This document shows, in pieces, positions 35,060-43,082 of a stretch of 64,000 nucleotides of DNA (positions are counted from its first letter, which is position 1; each line of letters opens with the position of its first letter). Location: the NCBI RefSeq assembly GCF_007993935.1, contig NZ_VITY01000002.1, positions 372,001 to 436,000 on the forward strand. The letters are read 5' to 3'. Source of the DNA: Bradyrhizobium macuxiense. GTDB taxonomy: Bacteria; Pseudomonadota; Alphaproteobacteria; Rhizobiales; Xanthobacteraceae. Position numbers and translations under genes: made by a program. The notes under the pieces were generated by a model. It worked only from the letters and a program-made list of their open reading frames with translations. It did no database searches and was not told the DNA's origin.

Positions 35060-35911
35060 CTAGGTGGTCGTCCGCTCGAACAACTGCCGGATCAGCGCCG
35101 TGATACGGCCCTGCGGCGCCAGCATCTCGTGCATGATCGAGAAATGATCGGCGCCGGGGACCTCCTCATAGGTCACCGGCAAACCGTAGCGGGCGCGATG
35201 GCCGGCGAAATCGGCGGTCTGCTTGCGCAGCAGCGGCAGTTCGGCGCTGCCGACCACCAGCGATAGCGGCTTTGCCGTGCCGCCCTCCTGCATCATGGGC
35301 GAATTGCGCCGCGAGGCGGCTTCATCGAGTCTGAGCTTCTCGTTGAGGTAGGAGTGCCTGATCGGCTCGAGGTCATAGATGCCCGAGATCGCCATGCCGG
35401 CCCGAACGTGGGCGTTCGACAACGCCATCGATGTCAGATGGCCGCCCGCCGACCAGCCCGACACGACGATGCCTTCGGCCGCGGCACCGAGCGTGGGCAA
35501 CTGCCCGGCAAGAAAATCGATGCCGGCGTGAATCTCCGCGACGATCTCGTCGAGCGTCGCATCCGGCGCCAGCGTGTAGCCGATCAGCGCGACATTGATG
35601 CCGTGCGTCATCGGTCCTTCGGCAAAGATCGTGAACACCTCCCTGGCGCGGGTCTGCCAATAGCCGCCATGGATGAACAACAGCGTCGGCGCACCGTCAC
35701 GGACTTTGAGGAAATCGATCCGGTTGCGCTCGCGCGGGCCATAGCGGAGGTCGAGATGGCCGGCGTGCTTCTGCCGCAACGCGGCGGAGCGCTGCTCCCA
35801 GCCGGCGGCGATCTCGACGCTGCCCTTGACGGCGACGCCGTTGTTTAGGCCAAGGTCGCGCTCCTGCTGGCTCATCGCGCGCCAGTCCAGCGCGGAAAAC
35901 AACGCTGCCAT
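35060..35911 (-). CDS. alpha/beta hydrolase, kynurenine formamidase-like
   Basis: Hydrolase of 283 residues. The oxyanion motif HGGYW (81-85) and the nucleophile elbow GWSAGG (152-157, S154) are followed by an acid in the VVGSAELPLL region and the catalytic histidine in GADHFSIMHE. HGGYW is characteristic of arylformamidase-type and related carboxylesterase-like hydrolases; N-formylkynurenine is one possible substrate, but no tryptophan genes are nearby. Divergent from the amidase at 36000 with a dyad between them, so an amide/formamide-processing pair is possible. Confidence 0.87.
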   Translation of the reverse strand: MAALFSALDWRAMSQQERDLGLNNGVAVKGSVEIAAGWEQRSAALRQKHAGHLDLRYGPRERNRIDFLKVRDGAPTLLFIHGGYWQTRAREVFTIFAEGPMTHGINVALIGYTLAPDATLDEIVAEIHAGIDFLAGQLPTLGAAAEGIVVSGWSAGGHLTSMALSNAHVRAGMAISGIYDLEPIRHSYLNEKLRLDEAASRRNSPMMQEGGTAKPLSLVVGSAELPLLRKQTADFAGHRARYGLPVTYEEVPGADHFSIMHEMLAPQGRITALIRQLFERTTT

Positions 35912-35955
35912 CCCTGCCCCTTCGGTTCTCGTCGCATTGCCACGACGGCAGGAAA

Positions 35956-35982
35956 TGTTCTACAGCACAAGCAAATAGAACA
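35956..35982. promoter_or_regulatory. inverted repeat between divergent hydrolase and amidase
   Basis: Perfect 7-bp arms TGTTCTA-N13-TAGAACA, 17 bases before the amidase start and 45 before the hydrolase start. A candidate shared operator; no regulator gene is directly adjacent (nearest: TetR at 37573). Confidence 0.5.
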
Positions 35983-35999
35983 CATAGGAGCAACGGCGC

Positions 36000-37424
36000 A
36001 TGGCTGATCAGGGCTTGGTGAAGGAAACGGCGTGTGCCGTCGTCGAGAAACTGAAAGCCGGCGAGGTCACGCCGCTCGATCTGCTCGATGTGCTGGAACA
36101 GCGCATCACGGAGGTCGACGGCAAGGTCAACGCGCTGCCAATCCTCTGCTTCGACCGCGCCCGCGCCCACGCCAAGGCACTGATGCAGAAACCGGCCGGC
36201 GAGCGCGGCCTGCTCGCGGGCCTTCCCGTTCCGATCAAGGACCTCACCGCCGTCTCCGGCGTGCTGACCACGCTGGGCTCGCCGATCTTCAAGGACAACG
36301 TCCCGGCGAAATCCGACATCCTGGTCGAGCGCATCGAGCAGAACGGCGGCGTGATCTATGCCAAATCGAACACGCCGGAATTCGGCGCCGGCGCCAACAC
36401 CTTCAACGAGGTGTTCGGCCCGACCCGCAATCCCTGGGACACATCGCGCTCGGCGGCCGGCTCCTCAGGCGGCGCAGCCGCAGCATTGGCCAGCGGCACC
36501 GCGTGGCTCGCCCACGGCTCCGACATGGGCGGCAGCCTGCGCAACCCGGCGAGCTTCTGCGGCATCGTCGGGCTGCGGCCGTCGATCGGCCGCGTCGCAC
36601 AGACGCCGAAGTTCGGCGTCGACCGCACGCTCGGCCAGCAGGGGCCGATGGCGCGCAATGTCGAGGACCTCGCGCTGCTGCTCGACGCGATGAGCGGCGA
36701 GCACGCCGCCGATCCGCTCTCGCTCCCCTCGCTGCCGACATCGTTCCTGTCGGCGGCGCGCTCCAACCAGAAGCCGAAGCGCATCGCCTATTCGCCCGAT
36801 TTCGGCATCACGCCCGTCGATCCCGAGGTCAAGGCGGTGACCCGCAAGGCGGCCGAGCGTTTCGCGGAAGCCGGCGCGATCGTCAAGGAGGCATGTCCCG
36901 ATTTCAGCGAAGCCCATGAGTGCTTCCACGTGCTGCGCGCATTCGATTTCGCGATCACCAAGGCCGAATTGCTGCGCACCAAGCGCGACCTGCTGAAGCC
37001 CGAGGTGATCTGGAACATCGAGGAAGGGCTGAAGCTCACGGTCGAGAAGCTCGAGCGCGCCGAGGCGCAGCGCGTCGCGATAACGCAGCGCGCGCTCGAA
37101 TTCTTCGACAAATATGATCTGCTGCTCGCGCCCGCGACCATCGTGCCGCCGTTCCCGGTCGAGCACCGCTACGTCGCCGAGTGCGACGGCAAGAAGTTCG
37201 ACAATTACGTCGAATGGCTCGGCATCGTCTATGCGATCACGCTGGCCTGCTGCCCGGCGCTGTCGCTGCCCTGCGGCTTCACTGCGTCAGGCCTGCCGAT
37301 CGGCCTGCAGATGGTGGCGAAGCCCCGCGCCGAGGCGCAGCTTTTGGCCGGCGCGAAAGTGCTGGAGGATATTCTGGGCGTGCGCGGCACCACCCCGATC
37401 GATCCGCGGCCGCCGCGATCCTAA
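36000..37424 (+). CDS. amidase (amidase signature family)
   Basis: Cytoplasmic amidase of 474 residues. Catalytic triad positions are visible: K80 in GLPVPIKDL, S155 in AAGSSGGAAAAL, and the nucleophile S179 in GSDMGGSLRNPA, with the usual 24-residue serine spacing. The C-terminal WLGIVYAITLACCPALSLPCGFTASGLPIGLQMV is typical. It hydrolyses an amide to acid plus ammonia; substrate unknown. AGGAG precedes the ATG by 7-11 bases. Divergent from the formamidase-like hydrolase. Confidence 0.92.
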   Translation: MADQGLVKETACAVVEKLKAGEVTPLDLLDVLEQRITEVDGKVNALPILCFDRARAHAKALMQKPAGERGLLAGLPVPIKDLTAVSGVLTTLGSPIFKDNVPAKSDILVERIEQNGGVIYAKSNTPEFGAGANTFNEVFGPTRNPWDTSRSAAGSSGGAAAALASGTAWLAHGSDMGGSLRNPASFCGIVGLRPSIGRVAQTPKFGVDRTLGQQGPMARNVEDLALLLDAMSGEHAADPLSLPSLPTSFLSAARSNQKPKRIAYSPDFGITPVDPEVKAVTRKAAERFAEAGAIVKEACPDFSEAHECFHVLRAFDFAITKAELLRTKRDLLKPEVIWNIEEGLKLTVEKLERAEAQRVAITQRALEFFDKYDLLLAPATIVPPFPVEHRYVAECDGKKFDNYVEWLGIVYAITLACCPALSLPCGFTASGLPIGLQMVAKPRAEAQLLAGAKVLEDILGVRGTTPIDPRPPRS

Positions 37425-37461
37425 CCCTCATCGCGGAGAGCGTGGGCGACACCCTCCACTT

Positions 37462-37549
37462 CGTCATTGCGAGCGAAGCGAAGCAATCCATTGTCACCGG
37501 GCGTGCGGAAGAATGGATTGCTTCGTCGCTATCGCTCCTCGCAATGACG
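37462..37549. repeat. dispersed palindromic element, family A, copy 7
   Basis: Short arm first. It lies between the convergent amidase and TetR genes. Confidence 0.9.
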
Positions 37550-37572
37550 GGGTAAGCAACTCGCGATCCGCC

Positions 37573-38205
37573 CTACGCCCTGTCTTCCGTCGCCTTGAGT
37601 GCAACGGTGAGTGCGAGCTTGGTCTGCTCGACGATCTCGTCCATCAGCTCCTCGCGGCTGATCTGGGCGACCTCGCCGGTGAGCAGGCCCTGCTCGGCGA
37701 GCATCACGATGCCGTGCAGCCCGGCCCAGATCTTCAGCGCCTGCCGTTCGCGCAGCAGCCCGACGGCCGGAGCCTCGAACGACTCGATCAACAGCGCCAG
37801 CGTTTCCATCGCTGCAACGTGCAGCTCGCTGCCGACCGGCGCGCAGGCCATCGTGCGGGATGCGAACATCAGCCGGTAGATGCCGTGGCGCTCGAGCCCG
37901 AAGGCGAGCGCAGCCTGGGCAAAGCGCGACAGTTTCGAGCCCTTGCCGGGCAGCTCGATCGCCTCGCGCATGATCACGTTGAACTGCCGGAATGCTTCCG
38001 CGGTCACCGCCTCCAGCAGCGCCTCACGGTCGGCGAAATGCCGATACGGCGCCGGCTGCGAAACGCCGAGCTGCTTGGCCAGGGCCTTGATGCTGATCGC
38101 CTCGGGACCGCCGAGCTCGACCTCGCGCAACGCGGCCTGAATCAGCGCTTCGCGGAGGTCGCCATGGTGGTAGGTCTTGAATGGCTTACGAACGATTTGT
38201 CCCAT
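37573..38205 (-). CDS. TetR/AcrR family regulator (WHG domain type)
   Basis: Repressor-type protein of 210 residues. The DNA-binding region KTYHHGDLREALIQAALREVELGGPEAISIKALAKQLGVSQPAPYRHFADREALL lies at about 9-62; the all-helical ligand domain follows. A C-terminal domain with KIWAGLHGIVML resembles the WHG class. The start at 38205 (MGQIVRKPFKTYHHGDL) is chosen over 38262, which adds a basic unconserved tail. It has no close divergent partner; target genes are unclear. Confidence 0.9.
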   Translation of the reverse strand: MGQIVRKPFKTYHHGDLREALIQAALREVELGGPEAISIKALAKQLGVSQPAPYRHFADREALLEAVTAEAFRQFNVIMREAIELPGKGSKLSRFAQAALAFGLERHGIYRLMFASRTMACAPVGSELHVAAMETLALLIESFEAPAVGLLRERQALKIWAGLHGIVMLAEQGLLTGEVAQISREELMDEIVEQTKLALTVALKATEDRA

Positions 38206-38382
38206 CGAGATGCTGATCACCGGTCGGTCAGGCCATGGCGGAGACCGCCACAATAGCGACATCGGCCGCTTCGGTCACTTTCGCGAACACGACATCCGCT
38301 GGGCTATTAACCGCGAAACCGGCAGGCACGTCTATTGGAAAGTCTATCAAATCAGCCGTGGATTCTGATTTGCTTAACGGGT

Positions 38383-38417
38383 TCCCTGCCTTGGCCGGGT
38401 GGCCAAAGGCAGGGAAT
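38383..38417 (-). terminator. long hairpin downstream of SDR gene
   Basis: TTCCCTGCCTT-GGCC ... GGCC-AAAGGCAGGGAA stem, 30 bases beyond the SDR stop (38447) on the minus strand. No clear T-tract; transcription end or mRNA-stabilising structure. Confidence 0.55.
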
Positions 38418-38446
38418 GCCGCGCCATGCCGTGGCGGGCAACGTTG

Positions 38447-39193
38447 TCAGGCGTTGGCGCCGCCGTCGACAGTGAGACCGGCGCCGTTGATCGAGCCGGC
38501 TTCGGGACCGGCAACAAATGCGACCAGGGCAGCGACGTCATCGGCCTTGCCGTAGCGCTTGATGGCCATGCGCGCGCGTTGCGCCTCGGCCTGCTCGCCA
38601 TCGGCCGGGTTCATGTCGGTGTTGGTGGAGCCGGGATGGACGATATTGACCGTGATGCCGCGGCCGCCGAGGTCACGCGCCAGGCCCTGGGTCCAGGCAA
38701 TCAACGCCGACTTGCTCATCGAATAAAGGCTCATGCCGGCATCGGGCACCCGGCTGGCAAGGTTGCTGCCGATGTTGATGATGCGGCCGCCCTCGCCCAT
38801 ATGGGCGACCGCGGCCTGCGATGCGACCACCACTGCCCGCACGTTCACGGCCAGCGTGGCGTCGATATCCTCCAGCGTGACGGCGTCGATCGGGCCGCCG
38901 CCACGGAAGATGCCGGCATTGTTGACGAGGATGTCGAGACCGCCGAATTCCTTGGCGGCCGCGTTCACCGCGCCGCGCACGGCGCTCGCGTCCGCGCTAT
39001 CCGCCTGCAGCGCCAGCGCGCGGCGGCCCTGTTTCCTGATCTCCGCGCCGACGGCTTCGGCGCGATCGGCCGAGCGTTCATAGGTGATGGCGACGTCGGC
39101 GCCTTCGGCGGCGAGACGCCGGGCGATGGCTGCACCGATGCCGCGGCTGCCGCCGGTGACGAGGGCGCGTTTTCCTTGCAGGGACTGGGTCAT
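38447..39193 (-). CDS. SDR family oxidoreductase (FabG-like)
   Basis: Classical SDR of 248 residues. TGGSRGIG (13-20), NNAG (91-94), S143 in INIGSN, Y157 and K161 in LYSMSKSAL: the complete catalytic set. It is likely NADP-dependent because of the arginine after TGGS, but the substrate is unknown. Start at 39193 (MTQSLQGKRALVTGG). Divergent from the TetR gene at 39293 across a 99-base region with two matching operator-like sites, so it is probably that regulator's main target. Confidence 0.92.
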   Translation of the reverse strand: MTQSLQGKRALVTGGSRGIGAAIARRLAAEGADVAITYERSADRAEAVGAEIRKQGRRALALQADSADASAVRGAVNAAAKEFGGLDILVNNAGIFRGGGPIDAVTLEDIDATLAVNVRAVVVASQAAVAHMGEGGRIINIGSNLASRVPDAGMSLYSMSKSALIAWTQGLARDLGGRGITVNIVHPGSTNTDMNPADGEQAEAQRARMAIKRYGKADDVAALVAFVAGPEAGSINGAGLTVDGGANA

Positions 39194-39218
39194 GTTCAAC
39201 TCGTTCGTTGTGGCGATA

Positions 39219-39292
39219 TCTGTAACGATCGACACAGAATTAGGAAGCTTGCTCCGGAGCGTCAAGTCAATTATTTAGTGATCGACACAGAA
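39219..39292. promoter_or_regulatory. two TetR-operator candidates between divergent SDR and TetR genes
   Basis: Site 1 (39219-39238) is a dyad TCTGT-NN-CGATCG-NN-ACAGA. Site 2 (39273-39292) repeats its right half: GATCGACACAGAA occurs at 39227-39239 and again at 39280-39292, with the left half weaker. The two copies are 53 bp apart, about five helical turns, on the same DNA face. Site 2 abuts the TetR ATG at 39293, consistent with autorepression. Confidence 0.7.
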
Positions 39293-39925
39293 ATGGACGA
39301 ACCGATGGCTGAGCGTGGCCGCCCCCGGAATTTCGACAAGGATGCCGCGCTGGCGCGCGCGATGGAGGTGTTCTGGCTGAAGGGCTATGAGGGCGCCTCG
39401 ATGGCCGACCTCACGTCGGCGATGGGTATTGCCTCACCCAGCCTGTATGCCGCTTTCGGCAGCAAGGAGGACCTGTTCCGCAAGGCGCTCGACTATTACG
39501 CGGCGAGCGAAGGTGGCCTGATCTGGGGTGCCGTGACTGAGGCGCACACGGCCCGCGAGGCCGTGGAAACCTTGCTGATGCAGACCGCGCGGGTCTTCAC
39601 CCGCCGCTCACGCCCGCCGGGCTGCCTCGTGGTATTGTCGGCGCTGCATCCGAACGAACATTCCGAAACCGTGCGGCGCGAACTCGTGCAGCGGCGCGCG
39701 CAGGCGGTGACGGAGTTGCGCGAACGGCTGCGCCAGGGCATTGCACGCGGCGAGATCTCGCCCGCGGCCGATCTCGACGCGATCGCCAAATACTACATCA
39801 CCGTGCAGCAGGGCATGTCGATCCAGGCGCGAGACGGCGCCACAAGGAAGCAGCTCGAGCAGATCGCGGCCGCCGCCCTCGCCGCCTGGGCCCCGCTCAC
39901 AGCGCCAACGCCGACGGCGCATTAG
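39293..39925 (+). CDS. TetR/AcrR family transcriptional regulator
   Basis: Regulator of 210 residues. DNA-binding domain AERGRPRNFDKDAALARAMEVFWLKGYEGASMADLTSAMGIASPSLYAAFGSKEDLFRKAL at about 5-65, then a helical ligand domain containing PPGCLVVLSALHPNEHSETVRREL, the arrangement seen in the YxaF/LmrA-like TetR branch. ATG at 39293 is the first after the operator-like site; a second ATG at 39305 (MAERGRPRNFD) is nearly as good. The long upstream open frame to 38399 is antisense to the SDR gene and rejected. Probably represses itself and the divergent SDR. Confidence 0.9.
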   Translation: MDEPMAERGRPRNFDKDAALARAMEVFWLKGYEGASMADLTSAMGIASPSLYAAFGSKEDLFRKALDYYAASEGGLIWGAVTEAHTAREAVETLLMQTARVFTRRSRPPGCLVVLSALHPNEHSETVRRELVQRRAQAVTELRERLRQGIARGEISPAADLDAIAKYYITVQQGMSIQARDGATRKQLEQIAAAALAAWAPLTAPTPTAH

Positions 39926-40006
39926 AGGAATCGCCTCCCCCTTGGGACGGGCCATCTTGTCGGTCGGCCGTCGCCGGATACCCCGTGACCTACCCCGAAT
40001 TTTCGC

Positions 40007-40035
40007 TTGACGGGAAAGCGGGACGATAATGTAAT
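40007..40035 (+). promoter_or_regulatory. sigma70-type promoter for ferredoxin-P450 genes
   Basis: TTGACG (40007-40012), 17-base spacer, TGTAAT (40030-40035): each hexamer matches 5 of 6 consensus bases. Transcription would start near 40042, leaving a leader of about 110 bases before the ferredoxin gene. Confidence 0.6.
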
Positions 40036-40155
40036 ATGCTATAACTTGGTGAGCCGGTCATTCGGGCCGACCGCCCAAGCAAGCTAGAACTTGCATCGAG
40101 TAAAACGAGGAACCCGGCGCGTTTCGGCGCGCCTGAGCCGAGGGAGAGTGCTTGC

Positions 40156-40362
40156 ATGTCCAAGCTCAAGATCCGCGTCGACCAGGACAAATGCCAGGGT
40201 CACGCCCGCTGCAAATCGCTCGCCCCCGAACTGTTCGAGCTCGACGAATACGGCAACGCCCATGAGGTCGGCGACGGGACTGTCCCGGCCGGGCTCGAGG
40301 ACAAGGCCTGGCTCGCGCAGACCAACTGCCCGGAAATCGCGATCGAAGTCACCGAGGAATAG
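40156..40362 (+). CDS. [3Fe-4S] ferredoxin, P450 partner
   Basis: Acidic electron carrier of 68 residues. Cysteines C13, C19 and C58 are in the arrangement CQGHARC...NCPE; histidine replaces the second cysteine of a 4Fe-4S motif, which marks a 3Fe-4S cluster. Such ferredoxins reduce bacterial cytochromes P450, and a P450 gene begins 73 bases downstream. A GAGGGAGAG Shine-Dalgarno precedes the ATG. No ferredoxin reductase gene is nearby, so a shared reductase must serve it. Confidence 0.93.
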   Translation: MSKLKIRVDQDKCQGHARCKSLAPELFELDEYGNAHEVGDGTVPAGLEDKAWLAQTNCPEIAIEVTEE

Positions 40363-40435
40363 CGGCCGGCAGGGATGGCCGCGCGCCTCCCGTTGAGCTG
40401 ACCAGCGTCTGATCGAACGAGAAGGAAACGAGCTG

Positions 40436-41662
40436 ATGTCCGATTCCCCGTCCGCAAGCTATCTGCCCGAACATCCCCCGGTGACCGACTGGGTCCATGA
40501 TTTCGACCATACCGATCCGGTCTGGACCGACGATCCGTTCCCGATCTGGGAGACGCTGCGCGCGGCCTCGCCGGTCGTGCATACCGAGCGCTTCCTCGGC
40601 TGCTACATGCCGACCACCTATCAGGCGGTGAAGGAGATCGCCTACGACACCGAGCACTTCTCCTCGCGCCGCGTCATTGTGCGCGACGTCCGCCCCGAGA
40701 TCTCCGCCCGCGCGCCGCCGATCACCTCCGATCCGCCGGAACACAAGCCCGCCAAGCAGGTGCTGCTGCCGCCGTTCACGCCGGATGCGATGACGCGGCT
40801 GGAGCCGCGGGTCCGCGCGATCTGCAACGAGCTGATCGACGAGTTCATCGCCGACGGCCATTGCGACGCCGCGGCGCGCTACACCAAGCACATCCCGGTG
40901 CGTGCGATCGCGCATATGCTGGGCATTCCGGAAAAGGACGGCGACCTCTTCATCAAATGGATCCACCAGATCCTCGAGCTCGGCATCAAGAGCGAAGACG
41001 AGATGATGAACGGCGTGCGCGAGATGACCGGCTATTTCATGGCCCATCTCGAACAGCGCAAGCTTGAGCCGGGCGATGATCTGATCTCGCAACTGCTGCG
41101 GGCCAAGGGCCCCGGCGGCCAGCCGCTCACCGATGAGCACGTGCTCGGTTCGCTGCGGCTGCTCTTGATCGCCGGCATCGACACCACCTGGAGCGCGATC
41201 GGCTCCTCGCTCTGGCATCTCGCCAGGACACCGGCCGATCGCGAGCGCCTGATTGCGGAGCCGGCGCTGATCCCGACCGCGATCGAGGAATTCCTCCGCG
41301 CCTATTCGCCGGTGACGATGGCGCGCGAGGTGATGAAGGAGACCTCGATCTCCGGCTGTCCGGTGAAGGCAGGCAACATGGTGCTGCTGTCCTTCCCGGC
41401 GGCCAACCGCGACCCCGCCATGTTCCCCGATGCGGACAAGGTGGTGATCGACCGCAAGGAGAACCGCCACGCCGCCTTCGGCCTCGGCATCCACCGCTGC
41501 GTCGGTTCCAATTTGGCGCGGATGGAGATGCAGGTGGCGATCGAGGAATGGCTGAAGCGGATCCCGGACTTCCGCCTCGACCCGGCCGGCAAGGTCACCT
41601 GGTCGGAAGGCACGGTGCGCGGCCCGCGTCAACTGCCCGTCCTGTTCGGCAAGAACGCCTGA
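40436..41662 (+). CDS. cytochrome P450
   Basis: Class I bacterial P450, 408 residues, soluble. I-helix oxygen motif AGIDTT (246-251), K-helix EFLR (285-288) and the heme-binding loop FGLGIHRCVG (348-357) with the thiolate C355 are all present. It uses electrons from the ferredoxin encoded just upstream to hydroxylate or otherwise oxidise an organic substrate. GAGAAGGAAACGAGC provides the ribosome site. The SDR/TetR pair upstream could process the product but is separated by its own promoter, so linkage is conjectural. Confidence 0.94.
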   Translation: MSDSPSASYLPEHPPVTDWVHDFDHTDPVWTDDPFPIWETLRAASPVVHTERFLGCYMPTTYQAVKEIAYDTEHFSSRRVIVRDVRPEISARAPPITSDPPEHKPAKQVLLPPFTPDAMTRLEPRVRAICNELIDEFIADGHCDAAARYTKHIPVRAIAHMLGIPEKDGDLFIKWIHQILELGIKSEDEMMNGVREMTGYFMAHLEQRKLEPGDDLISQLLRAKGPGGQPLTDEHVLGSLRLLLIAGIDTTWSAIGSSLWHLARTPADRERLIAEPALIPTAIEEFLRAYSPVTMAREVMKETSISGCPVKAGNMVLLSFPAANRDPAMFPDADKVVIDRKENRHAAFGLGIHRCVGSNLARMEMQVAIEEWLKRIPDFRLDPAGKVTWSEGTVRGPRQLPVLFGKNA

Positions 41663-41746
41663 AGAACAGCACAGCAGTTACATCGCACCACGCAAATGAG
41701 TTAGGTTGCCCCGGAATCGAGCCAGAGAATCCGGGGAGGCCTGCCA

Positions 41747-43069
41747 ATGTCCGAACAAACCGCTCAACCCGCGAGCGATCATCTCGACATCCATGACGTC
41801 GAGCGGCGGGTGAAGGCGATCTTCATCGGCTCGGTCGGCAATCTCGTCGAGTGGTACGATTTCTACGCCTACACCGCATTCGCGCTGTATTTCGCGCCGG
41901 CATTCTTCCCGCACAGCGATCCGGTGGTGCAGCAGCTCAATGCGGCGGTGCTGTTCGCCGCGACCTTCCTGATGCGCCCGCTCGGCGGCTGGTTGTTCGG
42001 CTTCATCGCCGACCGCTACGGCCGGCGGCTGTCGTTGACGCTGTCGGTGGTCTGCATGTGCTTCGGCTCGCTGATCATCGCGGTGACGCCGACCTACGCC
42101 ACGATCGGCATCGCGGCCCCGGCGATCCTGGCGCTCGCCCGCGTCGTCGAAGGTCTCAGCCTCGGCGGCGAATACGGCGCGAGCGCCACCTATCTCAGCG
42201 AGGTCGCCGATCCCAAGCGTCGCGGCTTCTATTCCAGCTTCCAGTACGTCACCCTGATCGGCGGCCAGCTCACCGCGATCATCGTGCTGCTATTGCTGCA
42301 GAAGGTGTTCCTGACCCCGGACGAGCTGAAGGCCTGGGGCTGGCGGATTCCCTTCGTGATCGGCGCCATGCTCGCGATCTTCGCCGCGGTGATGCGGCGC
42401 GGCCTGCACGAGACCGAGGCGTTCGAGGAGGCCAAGAAAGTCTCCAAGCCGACCGGATCGATCGTCGGCCTGTTGAACTATCCCCGCGAATTGCTGCTGG
42501 TGGTCGGCCTCACCGCCGGCGGCACCGCGGCGTTCTACACCTTCACCACTTACATGCAGACCTTCGTGAAGCTGTCGGTCGGCCTCACCGAGGACCAGAC
42601 CACCTTCGTGATCTTCGGCTCGCTGATCTTCGCAACCTTCCTGCAGCCGATCTATGGCGCGCTGTCCGATCGCATCGGCCGCAAGCCGCTGTTGATCTTC
42701 TTCGGCATCGCCGGCACGCTGGCGACGATCCCGATCCTGACCGCACTGAAGGAGACCAAGTCGCCCTTCATCGCCTTCCTGCTGATCTGCGGCGCCTGGA
42801 TCTTCGTCGCCGGCTATACCTCGATCAACGCGATCGTGAAGGCGGAGCTGTTCCCGACCAACGTCCGTGCGCTCGGCGTCGGCCTGCCCTACGCCATCAC
42901 GGTGTCGATCTTCGGCGGCACCGCGCCCGCGGTTGCGCTCTATTTCAAGAGCATCGGGCACGAGGACTGGTTCTACTATTATCTCAGCGGCATGATCTTC
43001 CTGTCGCTTTTGATCTACTCGACCATGCGCGACACCAAGCACGACTCCGCGATGCATCGCCACGAATGA
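41747..43069 (+). CDS. MFS transporter, metabolite:H+ symporter (KgtP-like)
   Basis: Inner-membrane permease of 440 residues with twelve predicted helices. The MHS-family signature is clear: IGSVGNLVEWYDFYAYTAFALYFAPAFFP near residue 30, RPLGGWLFGFIADRYGRR (about 76-93), and VEGLSLGGEYGASATYLSEVADPKRRGFYSS. The family carries dicarboxylates, aromatic acids, proline-betaine and similar acids with protons. It heads a three-gene operon with a sulfite-oxidase-fold enzyme (13-base gap) and a hydrolase-OsmC fusion. Substrate not predictable. Confidence 0.92.
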   Translation: MSEQTAQPASDHLDIHDVERRVKAIFIGSVGNLVEWYDFYAYTAFALYFAPAFFPHSDPVVQQLNAAVLFAATFLMRPLGGWLFGFIADRYGRRLSLTLSVVCMCFGSLIIAVTPTYATIGIAAPAILALARVVEGLSLGGEYGASATYLSEVADPKRRGFYSSFQYVTLIGGQLTAIIVLLLLQKVFLTPDELKAWGWRIPFVIGAMLAIFAAVMRRGLHETEAFEEAKKVSKPTGSIVGLLNYPRELLLVVGLTAGGTAAFYTFTTYMQTFVKLSVGLTEDQTTFVIFGSLIFATFLQPIYGALSDRIGRKPLLIFFGIAGTLATIPILTALKETKSPFIAFLLICGAWIFVAGYTSINAIVKAELFPTNVRALGVGLPYAITVSIFGGTAPAVALYFKSIGHEDWFYYYLSGMIFLSLLIYSTMRDTKHDSAMHRHE

Positions 43070-43082
43070 TGGCGCAACGCCG

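Noticed and set aside
38399..39292. Extended N-terminus (about 298 aa) of the TetR gene
   Set aside because: The extension is antisense to the SDR gene at 38447-39193 and crosses the operator-like sites; the TetR domain starts only after 39293.
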